DNA of 54,845 nucleotides, from NCBI GenBank assembly GCA_026129915.1, contig JAHCHD010000011.1, forward strand, positions 1 through 54,845, read 5' to 3'. Below the pieces are notes generated by a model. The model did not search any database. It had not been told where the DNA came from and saw only the letters and a list, made by a program, of their open reading frames with translations. Position numbers and translations under genes: made by a program. The stretch is from Bryobacterales bacterium. GTDB lineage: Bacteria > Acidobacteriota > Terriglobia > Bryobacterales > Bryobacteraceae. Shown piece by piece: positions 24,922 through 32,610 of the stretch (positions within the stretch are counted from its first letter, which is position 1; every line of letters begins with the position of its first letter).

Positions 24922-27033
24922 ATGAATCCCGCACATGAACCCAAGTTGGCCTCCCCCGTCTCGACGGCGATCAACCGCGGCGCGGGCACGCCTCCTGTCT
25001 GGATGTCGAGTCTGCGCATGCTTGCCGATCTGGGTGTTCCCCTAGGAGTGCTGATAACCGTGGTGGCGATGATCACGCCGCTGCCCGGTTTCCTTCTCGA
25101 CCTGTTGATCGTGTGCAACGTCACGCTATCGGTGATTGTGTTGCTGGTGTCGATGTATATTCTGAAGCCGGTGGAGTTCAGCGTCTTTCCCGCCACCCTG
25201 CTGCTGCTCACCCTGTTCCGGCTTGCCCTCAACATCTCGTCCTCCCGGCTGATACTGCTGAATGGAAACACGGGTACTTCGGCTGCCGGACATGTGATTG
25301 AGGCTTTTGGCCAATTCGTGGTTGGCGGCAACTACGTGATTGGCACGGTGATCTTCCTGGTCCTGATCGCTATTCAGTATGTGGTGATCAACCACGGCGC
25401 GGTGCGAATCTCTGAAGTAACGGCTCGGTTCACTCTCGACGCGCTGCCAGGCAAGCAAATGTCGATTGACTCAGATCTGAATGCTGGTCTAATTGATGAG
25501 GCGGAGGCCAGGCAGCGCAGGAAGTCTCTCGCGGCTGAAGCTGAGTTCTATGGTTCCATGGACGGCGCTTCCCGGTTCACGCAGCGCGACGCCATCGCTA
25601 GCATCCTCATCACGGGCATCAATATCGTTGCTGGATTTCTTATCGGAATTCTTCAGCATGGGATGCCTCTCCTGAACGCACTGCAGACGTATACGGTTTT
25701 GACGATTGGCGACGGTTTGGTCACTGTCATTCCGGCGTTGATGATCTCCATTTCCGGTGGCTTGATCGTCACCCGCGCGGGATCAGAAAAGACCCTGGGC
25801 GCCGAGTTCAAGCGTCAGATGTTCGGCAGTGCACAACCCCTTCTCTTGGCGTCGGTGGCTCTTGGTGGACTCGCCATGCTTCCTGGTCTACCGAAGATCC
25901 CCTTCTTGCTGCTCGGGGGAGCCGTGGGATACGCCGGGTGGCAACTAAAGAAGGATGCGGCGAAGGCGGCGGAACCAGCGGTCTCGGTCGCCCGCATCCA
26001 GCCGCGGGAACGGGTGGAGAACCTGCTCAAGGTAGATCCCCTCGCGCTCGAGATCGGTCTGGGGTTGGTGCGCCACGTGGATGGGGGAGCGAACTCTCCA
26101 CTGCTGCGCCGCATTGCCTCCATTCGAAAGCAACTAGCCGGGGATCTTGGCTATGTACTTCCCCCAGTGCGGGTCACCGACAATCTCAGCCTGAAGGCGA
26201 GGGAGTACGTGGTGCTGCTGAAGGGTGCGGAGATTGCCAGGATCGAGATGCCAGCAGGGCATGAGTTGGCAATCCGGTCCAGGGCGGACGCCTCGTCTCT
26301 CGACGGCGAAGAGATTCACGACCCCGCCTTTGGATTGCCCTCGTTCTGGATCGCTGCAGAACGTCGCGAAGAAGCCAAGCAAAAGGGCTATACCGTTGCC
26401 GACGCCCTCAGCGTGATGGGAACGCACCTGACGGAGCTTGTCCGTAAGCATGCCCACGAGTTGTTCTCGCGCCAGGACGCGAAGCGCTTTCTCGACCGCG
26501 TAGCAGAAGATAACCCAAAAACGGTTGAGGACCTCGTGCCGAAGCAACTTCCGCTATCAGGTGTCCAGCGAGTCCTGCAGAACCTGTTACGTGAGCGCGT
26601 CTCCATCAGAGACGGCGCCTCGATTCTGGAAGCGATTGGCGAGGCTTCACAGAACTCGCGCAACGTTGTCTTGCTAACCGAGTACGTTCGACAGTCCATT
26701 CGCCGGATTCTCGTCCAGTCCTATCTAAACTCTCAGGGCGATCTGCCGATCTACTTCCTGTCGCCGGCCTTGGAACAGTTGGTGGAGCAACACGTGGAGC
26801 ATGGAGAACTTAGCAGCCATCTGCAGCTTGGCGTGGATGGCATCACGCGCATTCTGGAGGCGGTAAGCCGCACCCTGGACACGCGCGAAGGCGACGCGGT
26901 TCTGCTAGTCTCTGCCGGAAGCCGCCCGTTTGTCAGCCAGATTCTGGAGTCGTCGCTGCCAAGCCTGGCGGTGCTCTCGCACAATGAGATTCCACCAGGC
27001 ATCCGTTTGCTTTCGCGAGGAACCGTTCAATGA
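24922..27033 (+). CDS. flhA: Flagellar export-gate protein FlhA
   Basis: Nonameric export-gate protein that couples proton flow to substrate docking. The 703-residue protein has an N-terminal domain of about eight transmembrane helices with the FHIPEP-family signature (RLALNISSSRLILLNGN) and the cytosolic loop with SIDSDLNAGLIDEAEARQRR. From about 340 on it is the soluble docking domain. Length is normal. Confidence 0.97.
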   Translation: MNPAHEPKLASPVSTAINRGAGTPPVWMSSLRMLADLGVPLGVLITVVAMITPLPGFLLDLLIVCNVTLSVIVLLVSMYILKPVEFSVFPATLLLLTLFRLALNISSSRLILLNGNTGTSAAGHVIEAFGQFVVGGNYVIGTVIFLVLIAIQYVVINHGAVRISEVTARFTLDALPGKQMSIDSDLNAGLIDEAEARQRRKSLAAEAEFYGSMDGASRFTQRDAIASILITGINIVAGFLIGILQHGMPLLNALQTYTVLTIGDGLVTVIPALMISISGGLIVTRAGSEKTLGAEFKRQMFGSAQPLLLASVALGGLAMLPGLPKIPFLLLGGAVGYAGWQLKKDAAKAAEPAVSVARIQPRERVENLLKVDPLALEIGLGLVRHVDGGANSPLLRRIASIRKQLAGDLGYVLPPVRVTDNLSLKAREYVVLLKGAEIARIEMPAGHELAIRSRADASSLDGEEIHDPAFGLPSFWIAAERREEAKQKGYTVADALSVMGTHLTELVRKHAHELFSRQDAKRFLDRVAEDNPKTVEDLVPKQLPLSGVQRVLQNLLRERVSIRDGASILEAIGEASQNSRNVVLLTEYVRQSIRRILVQSYLNSQGDLPIYFLSPALEQLVEQHVEHGELSSHLQLGVDGITRILEAVSRTLDTREGDAVLLVSAGSRPFVSQILESSLPSLAVLSHNEIPPGIRLLSRGTVQ

Positions 27034-27136
27034 GAAATCGCGACCGGGTTGGGATGGGGCGGGTTCCCGAGTCCCGGTTTGCCGAGCACCAGATTAGCTG
27101 GCCAAAGGGCTGGCTGTGGAACTACAGTGGCTCGGT

Positions 27137-27166
27137 CCCAGAGGCGGGAGGTTGCCAACCTCTGGG
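27137..27166 (+). other. Stem-loop between flhA and flhF
   Basis: CCCAGAGG (27137-27144) pairs perfectly with CCTCTGGG (27159-27166) across a 14-base loop. No T run follows, so it is not a typical terminator; it may be an mRNA processing or stability element in the 199-base gap. Confidence 0.4.
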
Positions 27167-27232
27167 GCATTCGGGCAAGAGCAGGTCCGGGTGTAGCAGC
27201 CAGCGATACGCAGGAAAGAAAGGCACTCATCC

Positions 27233-28825
27233 ATGCATCTGAAGACCTTCCACGCGCCCAGCATTCAGGACGCCATTCGGCAAGCTCGTCTCGAGTTGGG
27301 ATCGGATGCCATGCTTCTCAATTCGCGACGCGTGTCCCAACCAGGTGACCCGGCGAGCGTGTTCGCGGTCACCTTTGCGTTGGCAGCTCAGACCCGAGCT
27401 GCGCCTTCATCCGGCAACAACGCGACCCCGGCGGAGTGTGACGTAGCCAAGCCGGAAGTGGCTGCGCGCAAGGGCGGGCATGGGAACAGAACGGGCAGGC
27501 CTTCCGCAGACCAGGATTCTCGCCGCGGAAGCCCGTATCGGGAAGAGAAACTCATGTTGGATCCCGTTCTTCCCAAGCCGAGCACCCAGGCAAGACAAAC
27601 CGTCAGCGAGCCGCCAGTGGTAGCCACTCCCCCGTCCCCGACGGTCAAAGCCAGCGAACCGGACCGGAGCGACCGCGCGGTGCGAAGCAGTTTCACCAAC
27701 AGCGCTCCAGCGCGATTGATGCCGCTGGACGTGAATCCACAAGCTAACGATGCGTCCAATTCCCACGAGGCGACCCCGGCTGACACTGCAAAGCCTGCGG
27801 CTTCCCCCGCCGCTTACTCTGCGGTGCCATACCCCGTCGTCCTCCCCAGCTACGAAAAGCTTTTTGAGCAGATGACATCCATGCGTCGTGAGATGCTGCA
27901 GTTGGCTGGCTCCGTGCGACGTGCCAGCGCATCCACCTACCGCCAGGACTTGCCCAGCGAGGAACTGCGTTGGATCTATGACGTTCTGCTCTCGCAGGAG
28001 TTCTATCCAGAACTGATTGAGGAAGTCGTTGAGCAACTGATGCCGCGGCTGACGTCCGTAACCGGCGCCGGCCGTGAGGCCAAGTCGAACAAGGGGCGCC
28101 GCACACGCAAGGAGGAACCCAACCCGGCCCATGGACTCCTGCCGTTGTTGCGAGAAACGCTGAGCGCCAGCATCGAGCTGATGCCCGAACCCAGTCTGCG
28201 CCGACGTAGCTCGGCACCGCATCTGGTGGCCTTGGTGGGACCTCCGGGCGTGGGCAAGACCACCACCCTGGTGAAGCTGGCGGCGCGTTATGGCGTGTAC
28301 AGTCGTTTCCCGCTGCAGGTCATTTCAATGGACAACTACCGTGTCGCCGCTTCCGAACAGTTACGCACGTATGCGTCCGTGCTGGGAATTGGCTTCGATG
28401 CCTTGTGTTCAGCGTCGGCTCTCGAAAAAGCGCTACGCCAATACCAGTCAAAGGAATTGATCTTGATTGATACGCCAGGCTACGGCTGGCGCGACTTCTC
28501 CGCTGCCGAGGACCTGGCCGCGGTCCTGAGCCAGGGCGAATCGGCAACCATCCATCTGGTGGTCTCCGCATCGATGAAGCCCGCCGACCTAGTCCGCGTG
28601 GCCGACCTTTATGAGGTTTTCAGCTACCACTCCATCCTGTTTACCAAGATTGACGAAACTGCAACCATCGGGCCGCTGGTGAGCGAGTCCTCCCTGCGGC
28701 GCAAACCGCTCTCCTATCTCTGCGACGGGCAGCGCATTCCTGAAGACATTGAGGTCGCCACGCGCGAACGCATTCTGGAGCGTGTACTGCCGTCTGCTCT
28801 CAGCAGTGAGGAATGCGCCGCCTAG
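27233..28825 (+). CDS. flhF: Flagellar SRP-like GTPase FlhF
   Basis: SRP-family GTPase that controls flagellar placement and number. The 530-residue protein starts MHLKTFHAPSIQDAIRQAR, the FlhF signature, has a long low-complexity B region (about 60-200), an N domain, and a G domain with GPPGVGKTTTLVKLA (about 336), IDTPGYGWRD and LFTKIDETATIG. It is followed by fliA, with no flhG in between, although flhF-flhG is the usual pair. Confidence 0.93.
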   Translation: MHLKTFHAPSIQDAIRQARLELGSDAMLLNSRRVSQPGDPASVFAVTFALAAQTRAAPSSGNNATPAECDVAKPEVAARKGGHGNRTGRPSADQDSRRGSPYREEKLMLDPVLPKPSTQARQTVSEPPVVATPPSPTVKASEPDRSDRAVRSSFTNSAPARLMPLDVNPQANDASNSHEATPADTAKPAASPAAYSAVPYPVVLPSYEKLFEQMTSMRREMLQLAGSVRRASASTYRQDLPSEELRWIYDVLLSQEFYPELIEEVVEQLMPRLTSVTGAGREAKSNKGRRTRKEEPNPAHGLLPLLRETLSASIELMPEPSLRRRSSAPHLVALVGPPGVGKTTTLVKLAARYGVYSRFPLQVISMDNYRVAASEQLRTYASVLGIGFDALCSASALEKALRQYQSKELILIDTPGYGWRDFSAAEDLAAVLSQGESATIHLVVSASMKPADLVRVADLYEVFSYHSILFTKIDETATIGPLVSESSLRRKPLSYLCDGQRIPEDIEVATRERILERVLPSALSSEECAA

Positions 28826-28833
28826 GCGGCGCA
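28814..28833. repeat. Perfect 20-base palindrome across the flhF stop codon
   Basis: The 20 bases are identical to their own reverse complement (TGCGCCGCC-TA-GGCGGCGCA). They contain the flhF TAG and end just before the fliA ribosome-binding site (AAGGA). It could be an operator or a stem that limits fliA translation. Confidence 0.6.
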
Positions 28834-28844
28834 AGGATACTGCC

Positions 28845-29606
28845 ATGAATAGCGTCGCCATCCGCAATCAGCTGCCCCGCGCCGAAGATCCGGCCTCCCG
28901 TGAGGCGCTGATCCTCGAGCATCTCCCCCAGGTGCGTCTGATTGCCCGAAAGATCCACGAGCGTCTGCCTGAGAGCATCTCGGTAGAGGACCTCGTATCC
29001 GCAGGCGTGCTTGGATTGATATCAGCAATTGACTGCTTCGACCCCAAACACAATGTGAAGCTGAAGACCTACGCGGAGTACAAGATTCGCGGCGCGATTC
29101 TCGATAGTCTGCGCGATCTTGACTGGGCTCCCCGGCAACGGCGGCGACTTGCCAAGCAGATCGAAGCAGCCATCACCCGTCTGGAGCAGAAGCTGCAAGG
29201 TGTGCCGGGGGACGACGCAATCGCTGAAGAAATGGGTGTCGACCTCGACACGTACCATCAGTATCTCGTGAGTACGCAGGGGCTCACGCTGGGCAGCCTG
29301 GAGTACGCCGGACGCGAGGATGATGGTCGCGAGCTGATCTCTTTTCTCGCTGACGAAGACTCACCCCTTCCCAGTGAGGCGCTGGAGCAGCGCGAACTCG
29401 AGCGTCTGCTCGCGGAGTCAGTGCGACACCTGCCGAAGATGGAGCGTACCATCCTGGGTATGTACTACCAGGAGGAACTCACGCTGCGAGAGATTGCTCG
29501 GATCGTCAATTTGCACGAATCGAGAATTTCGCAGCTGAAAACCCAGGCGATTCTGAGGCTTCGAGCCAGTCTGGCGCGCGCGTGGCCGATGGAGCGTGGC
29601 GCATGA
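28845..29606 (+). CDS. fliA: Flagellar sigma factor sigma-28 (FliA)
   Basis: Directs RNA polymerase to late flagellar promoters. ATG at 28845 (AAGGA upstream) gives 253 residues with region 2 (VEDLVSAGVLGLISAIDCFDP, TYAEYKIRGAILDSLRDLDWAPR), region 3 and region 4 helix-turn-helix (LTLREIARIVNLHESRISQL). The pattern RGAILDSLRDLDW is typical of the FliA/WhiG group. The start lies after a 20-base palindrome, and the stop overlaps the next gene (ATGA). Confidence 0.94.
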   Translation: MNSVAIRNQLPRAEDPASREALILEHLPQVRLIARKIHERLPESISVEDLVSAGVLGLISAIDCFDPKHNVKLKTYAEYKIRGAILDSLRDLDWAPRQRRRLAKQIEAAITRLEQKLQGVPGDDAIAEEMGVDLDTYHQYLVSTQGLTLGSLEYAGREDDGRELISFLADEDSPLPSEALEQRELERLLAESVRHLPKMERTILGMYYQEELTLREIARIVNLHESRISQLKTQAILRLRASLARAWPMERGA

Positions 29607-30463
29607 ACAACGAAGGTCCCCAGCTAGGACTTGAGAGTCTCCTTGTCGAGTACGCTGCCCGGCTGGCATCTGCCCTCGAAATGCTCACGGCGGAAAAGGT
29701 GGAGATCGTTCAGATCCCGGAAGCTGACGCCCAATCTCTTGTCCGCGATGCTTTCCACCGTGAAATGGGCAGTTGGGTATGGAGGCGCTATGCCCTGGGC
29801 TCGCGGACGCCTGCCGTGGTTCTTGTCGGCGCCTCGGAACTCACAAGTAAGGCCATCGGTGCCAAGATTCTGCTTGCCGCGGGTATTGAGGAGATTGCCG
29901 ACAACGACGTCAACGACAGCTACGCTGAGGTACAGCAGAGCGCGGTTGCCGCCCTTGCGCAGTGGCTTTCGCGTCAATTGGGGAGTGATATTGCTTGCGC
30001 ATTGGATCCCGGGGTGCCTACTCCAGCCGATCCCGCGGATTGCTTCCTCTATCGGATTCAGATCGACAACCAGCGGCTCGATCCAGTCTGCCTCGCGGTT
30101 TCCCCATCCCTAAGGGACTTGCTCCAGGGAAATGGCCATGAGTCCGAACGGGAGGCTCAAGTCGTTCCAGCGTCCGCGAAACAGGAACTCTCAATGTCGC
30201 CTGAGCCGGCACTAGTGGCGGACACCTCCGTCACGCGTGTCCTCGACTTTGAGCTGCCCCTGCGAGTTAGCTTCGGGAAGGCGTATCTTCCCTTGCGCGA
30301 AGTGCTAAAACTCACCACCGGCTCCATCATCGAACTGGATCGCTCAATCGCCGACCCGGTCGAAATTGTAGTGAACAATCGGGTTGTCGGACGCGGTGAT
30401 GTGGTGGTTGTAGAAGGCAACTACGGCATCCGCATCCAGGAGATTATCACCAGCGGTGGGTAG
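29603..30463 (+). CDS. FliN/FliY-type motor switch protein with CheC/CheX-like N-terminus
   Basis: The 286-residue protein ends in a SpoA/FliN domain (about 205-286): LPLREVLKLTTGSIIELDRSI, VEIVVNNRVVGRGDVVVVEGNYGIRIQEI. The N-terminal 180 residues look like a CheC/CheX or FliM-middle-type alpha/beta domain (WVWRRYALGSRTPAVVLVGASEL; EVQQSAVAALAQWLSRQLG), but this part is an inference. The start is ATG at 29603, overlapping the fliA stop (ATGA). It may take the FliM or FliY role in the C-ring, or link the switch to chemotaxis. Confidence 0.75.
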   Translation: MNNEGPQLGLESLLVEYAARLASALEMLTAEKVEIVQIPEADAQSLVRDAFHREMGSWVWRRYALGSRTPAVVLVGASELTSKAIGAKILLAAGIEEIADNDVNDSYAEVQQSAVAALAQWLSRQLGSDIACALDPGVPTPADPADCFLYRIQIDNQRLDPVCLAVSPSLRDLLQGNGHESEREAQVVPASAKQELSMSPEPALVADTSVTRVLDFELPLRVSFGKAYLPLREVLKLTTGSIIELDRSIADPVEIVVNNRVVGRGDVVVVEGNYGIRIQEIITSGG

Positions 30464-30548
30464 AGTCTCTGGAACTGCAAATGGCCGAATCAGACTGAGC
30501 GCCTCGCCTCAAGTGGCCGCTCAACAAACCGAAGGAAGCTCGAGCGAA

Positions 30549-31037
30549 ATGCTTACACTAGTTCCGTTCATCCTGTCTCTGGCAGGAACCCTTGCCGCTA
30601 CCGTAGGATTCTTGTACCTCTTGCGCCAATCCAGAAAGATGCGGGCGGAGATTGCTCAGTATGCGGTCGAGATCGAAGTCCTCCATGAAAAGTTGAAGCA
30701 CGGATACGATTCCATCGCCTCGAAGTTCGCCGCCGCCGAGGTCGACCGGAAGCAACTCACTCAAGACATGGCCAATCTTTTTGACCGCTTCGATCGCGTC
30801 GAAATGCACGCTGGAATTTGCGTCCCACCGAAGCCCGCTGCATCCGGGTTCAATATCAACAAACGCGTGGAGGTGATCCGCCTCTTCAAGGAGGGCTTTG
30901 TGGAAGACGAGATTGCGGAACAACTGGCCGTTCCCCTCGGCGAAGTGCGCCTGCTCACGTATCTCCAGAAGGTCCAGGCGGGATCTCCGCCAAACCGCCC
31001 AGGACGAGGCGCAGCGGGAGAATTCCATGCCGCCTGA
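30549..31037 (+). CDS. SwrB/DUF2802-like membrane protein with coiled coil and helix-turn-helix-like C-terminus
   Basis: A 162-residue protein with one N-terminal transmembrane helix (LVPFILSLAGTLAATVGFLYLL), a charged coiled coil (about 25-90) and a C-terminal helix-turn-helix-like segment (VEVIRLFKEGFVEDEIAEQLAVPLGEVRLLTYL). This layout matches SwrB and DUF2802-type proteins found at the ends of flagellar operons in other phyla. ATG at 30549 has AAGGAAG about 10 bases upstream; an earlier in-frame start would overlap the previous gene. Function by context: assembly or activation of the flagellar basal body (inference). Confidence 0.55.
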   Translation: MLTLVPFILSLAGTLAATVGFLYLLRQSRKMRAEIAQYAVEIEVLHEKLKHGYDSIASKFAAAEVDRKQLTQDMANLFDRFDRVEMHAGICVPPKPAASGFNINKRVEVIRLFKEGFVEDEIAEQLAVPLGEVRLLTYLQKVQAGSPPNRPGRGAAGEFHAA

Positions 31038-31794
31038 GCCTCTCCAGGTTAGGGGTCAGGCATCTCCTATCCCCAGATAATCTACTGTTGTCTCCATCCC
31101 AGAGGACCCCAAGATGCCGCGATCGGCCGCGAAGACCCTCCGACATGTAGGTCGAAAATCAGGTTGTACGCGAACCCAGGCGTGCGTGTGTTTTGCGCAC
31201 TCAAGGCCGCAAACTGCCAGTCTGGGCGCCGCTAGGCCGAGTCATCTGCCGAACATGCCCTTATCCAATCTTCTAACTAGTTCCTGTCGTCTCTATTCCT
31301 GCGCTTGGTGAACATCCAGCGCTTATGCATATGATTTTATTGGAGATTTTACCTTCACGTAGGCCATTCCGGCTATGAGTGTCCTATTTCCAAACCGCTG
31401 CCTTCCCGTCTTGAGTATCACAAATTCTATTTATCCCGTACCATCACTTTGAATTGTACGAACCGCATCACAGTCGAACAACAGGATTCGCTCAAACAAT
31501 TGAAAAAGAACACGATATAACACAATCGGATTTTTTTATTGAGCCGATCTTAGCATTTATCTGGGTAAAATTTACATTGCTGATTGGCTTTTCCAGATGC
31601 TATCTGAAGGGTGCGTGTTATACTTGTGGAGTAATAGCGGCTCGCATAGAAGCACCCTCGAAAATTGTTTCGGGGGCGCTGAGCTTTTGGGCCTCTGGTT
31701 TTCGCACCAGAGTTTATGTGCAGTGGGTATCTTGCTCGTTTGGGCACTTCAGGTACCTGTCCGCTCATGTCAACCAACCTGTGAGGGAATTGTT
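31038..31794. other. Long intergenic region with an AT-rich stretch and a leader
   Basis: About 757 bases between the flagellar run and the glucosaminidase-like gene. From about 31320 to 31600 the base composition is clearly more AT-rich than the neighbours. An open frame at 31454-31798 has no recognisable motif and is not called. From 31619 on there is an extended -10 element and a roughly 165-base leader before the next start codon. Confidence 0.6.
31616..31624 (+). promoter_or_regulatory. Extended -10 promoter element
   Basis: TGTTATACT fits TGn-TATAAT with one mismatch in the hexamer. No good -35 is present, as expected for extended -10 promoters. It would start a leader of about 165 bases with a CTCTGG/CCAGAG hairpin before the TTG start at 31795. 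Confidence 0.35.
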
Positions 31795-32316
31795 TTGAGG
31801 ATTTTGCATCGGGTCCTCGCCCGAACTTTGCTGATTGGCGGGGCTTTGATTCTTCCCGCTGCCGTGGTGCCGGAAGCACACGTCGCTCCGTCGCGCTACG
31901 CGGAAGATCCGCGGCTCACTGCCCTGCGGCAGTTCTTGGCGGCCAAGGACAGTCCCATAGAGCACTTAGCCGAAGACTTCTTAATCGTCGCGGATCGCTA
32001 CGCTTTGGACTGGCGTCTGCTTCCCAGCGTCGCCTTCATTGAGTCCACAGCCGGTAAGGTGTACCGAAACAACAATATTTTCGGCTGGAACAATGCCAAT
32101 ACGAAGTTCGAAGACATTAGGGCAGGAATTCACTACGTGGGAGCCCGGTTGGGCGACAGTGATATCTACCGGGGCAAATCGATGGCGGAGAAGCTTACGC
32201 TCTACAATCCCTACGACCACTACGCGCCTGCGGTGCTTCGGATCGCGAACCACTTAACCCGCCTTGAGCAGGAAGCGCGCACCCGAAGCACCACAGTGTT
32301 TCCAGAACCCAATTAG
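31795..32316 (+). CDS. Secreted glucosaminidase/lysozyme-like protein
   Basis: The 173-residue protein begins with TTG at 31795; AGGG lies about nine bases upstream and this start opens a signal peptide (MRILHRVLARTLLIGGALILPAAVV). The mature part has a glucosaminidase-like core: YALDWRLLPSVAFIESTAGK with a probable catalytic Glu, then NNNIFGWNNANTKFEDIRAGIHYVGARLG and LYNPYDHYAPAVL. Peptidoglycan cleavage is the likely role. Its position next to the flagellar locus, where FlgJ lacks a hydrolase domain, suggests a role in rod passage through the wall (inference). Confidence 0.7.
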   Translation: MRILHRVLARTLLIGGALILPAAVVPEAHVAPSRYAEDPRLTALRQFLAAKDSPIEHLAEDFLIVADRYALDWRLLPSVAFIESTAGKVYRNNNIFGWNNANTKFEDIRAGIHYVGARLGDSDIYRGKSMAEKLTLYNPYDHYAPAVLRIANHLTRLEQEARTRSTTVFPEPN

Positions 32317-32320
32317 TTGG

Positions 32321-32464
32321 CTATCCAAGCTGTGGCAGCAAGTAGAAGCCAAGGAACAGCAGTCCGGTTACCAGCAAAACCATCGCCCACCGCAGGACCT
32401 TCTCCTTGTTGGTAGTGGTTTCTTTCTCTCCGGCCCGGATTTGATCGTTCAAGGTGTCAAACAT
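32321..32464 (-). CDS. Small single-pass membrane protein (47 residues)
   Basis: Small gene on the minus strand, ATG at 32464, with GGGGGAG about six bases upstream. It codes a polar N-terminus (MFDTLNDQIRAGEKE) and one transmembrane helix near the C-terminus (WAMVLLVTGLLFLGFYLLPQLG). The stop lies four bases from the end of the convergent glucosaminidase-like gene. It resembles no family I can name. The good ribosome-binding site and membrane design make it more than a chance frame. Confidence 0.6.
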   Translation of the reverse strand: MFDTLNDQIRAGEKETTTNKEKVLRWAMVLLVTGLLFLGFYLLPQLG

Positions 32465-32610
32465 GGCGTCTCCCCCTATCAGAACCGATCTCGATCAGCC
32501 CCATAAGATTTCTCTATGGGTTAATTCCATTGTACTGGCATTTTCGGAATTTTCTAGCTGAAAAGGACCGATGTCGACCGGGAATCGACCGATTTTTGGG
32601 CACTATTGCG

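Noticed and set aside
31625..31794. Possible c-di-GMP or c-di-AMP riboswitch in the leader
   Set aside because: A TTGGGCACTT fragment recalls the GEMM-II core, but the matching GTGCAACC part and the other conserved blocks are missing; ydaO blocks are also absent.
31454..31798. Open frame of 114 codons upstream of the glucosaminidase-like gene
   Set aside because: Starts in the AT-rich stretch, has no clear ribosome site, no recognisable motif, and overlaps the start of a well-supported gene.
32500..32520. CCCATA/TATGGG inverted repeat as a terminator
   Set aside because: Six-base stem without a T run on either side; too weak to call.
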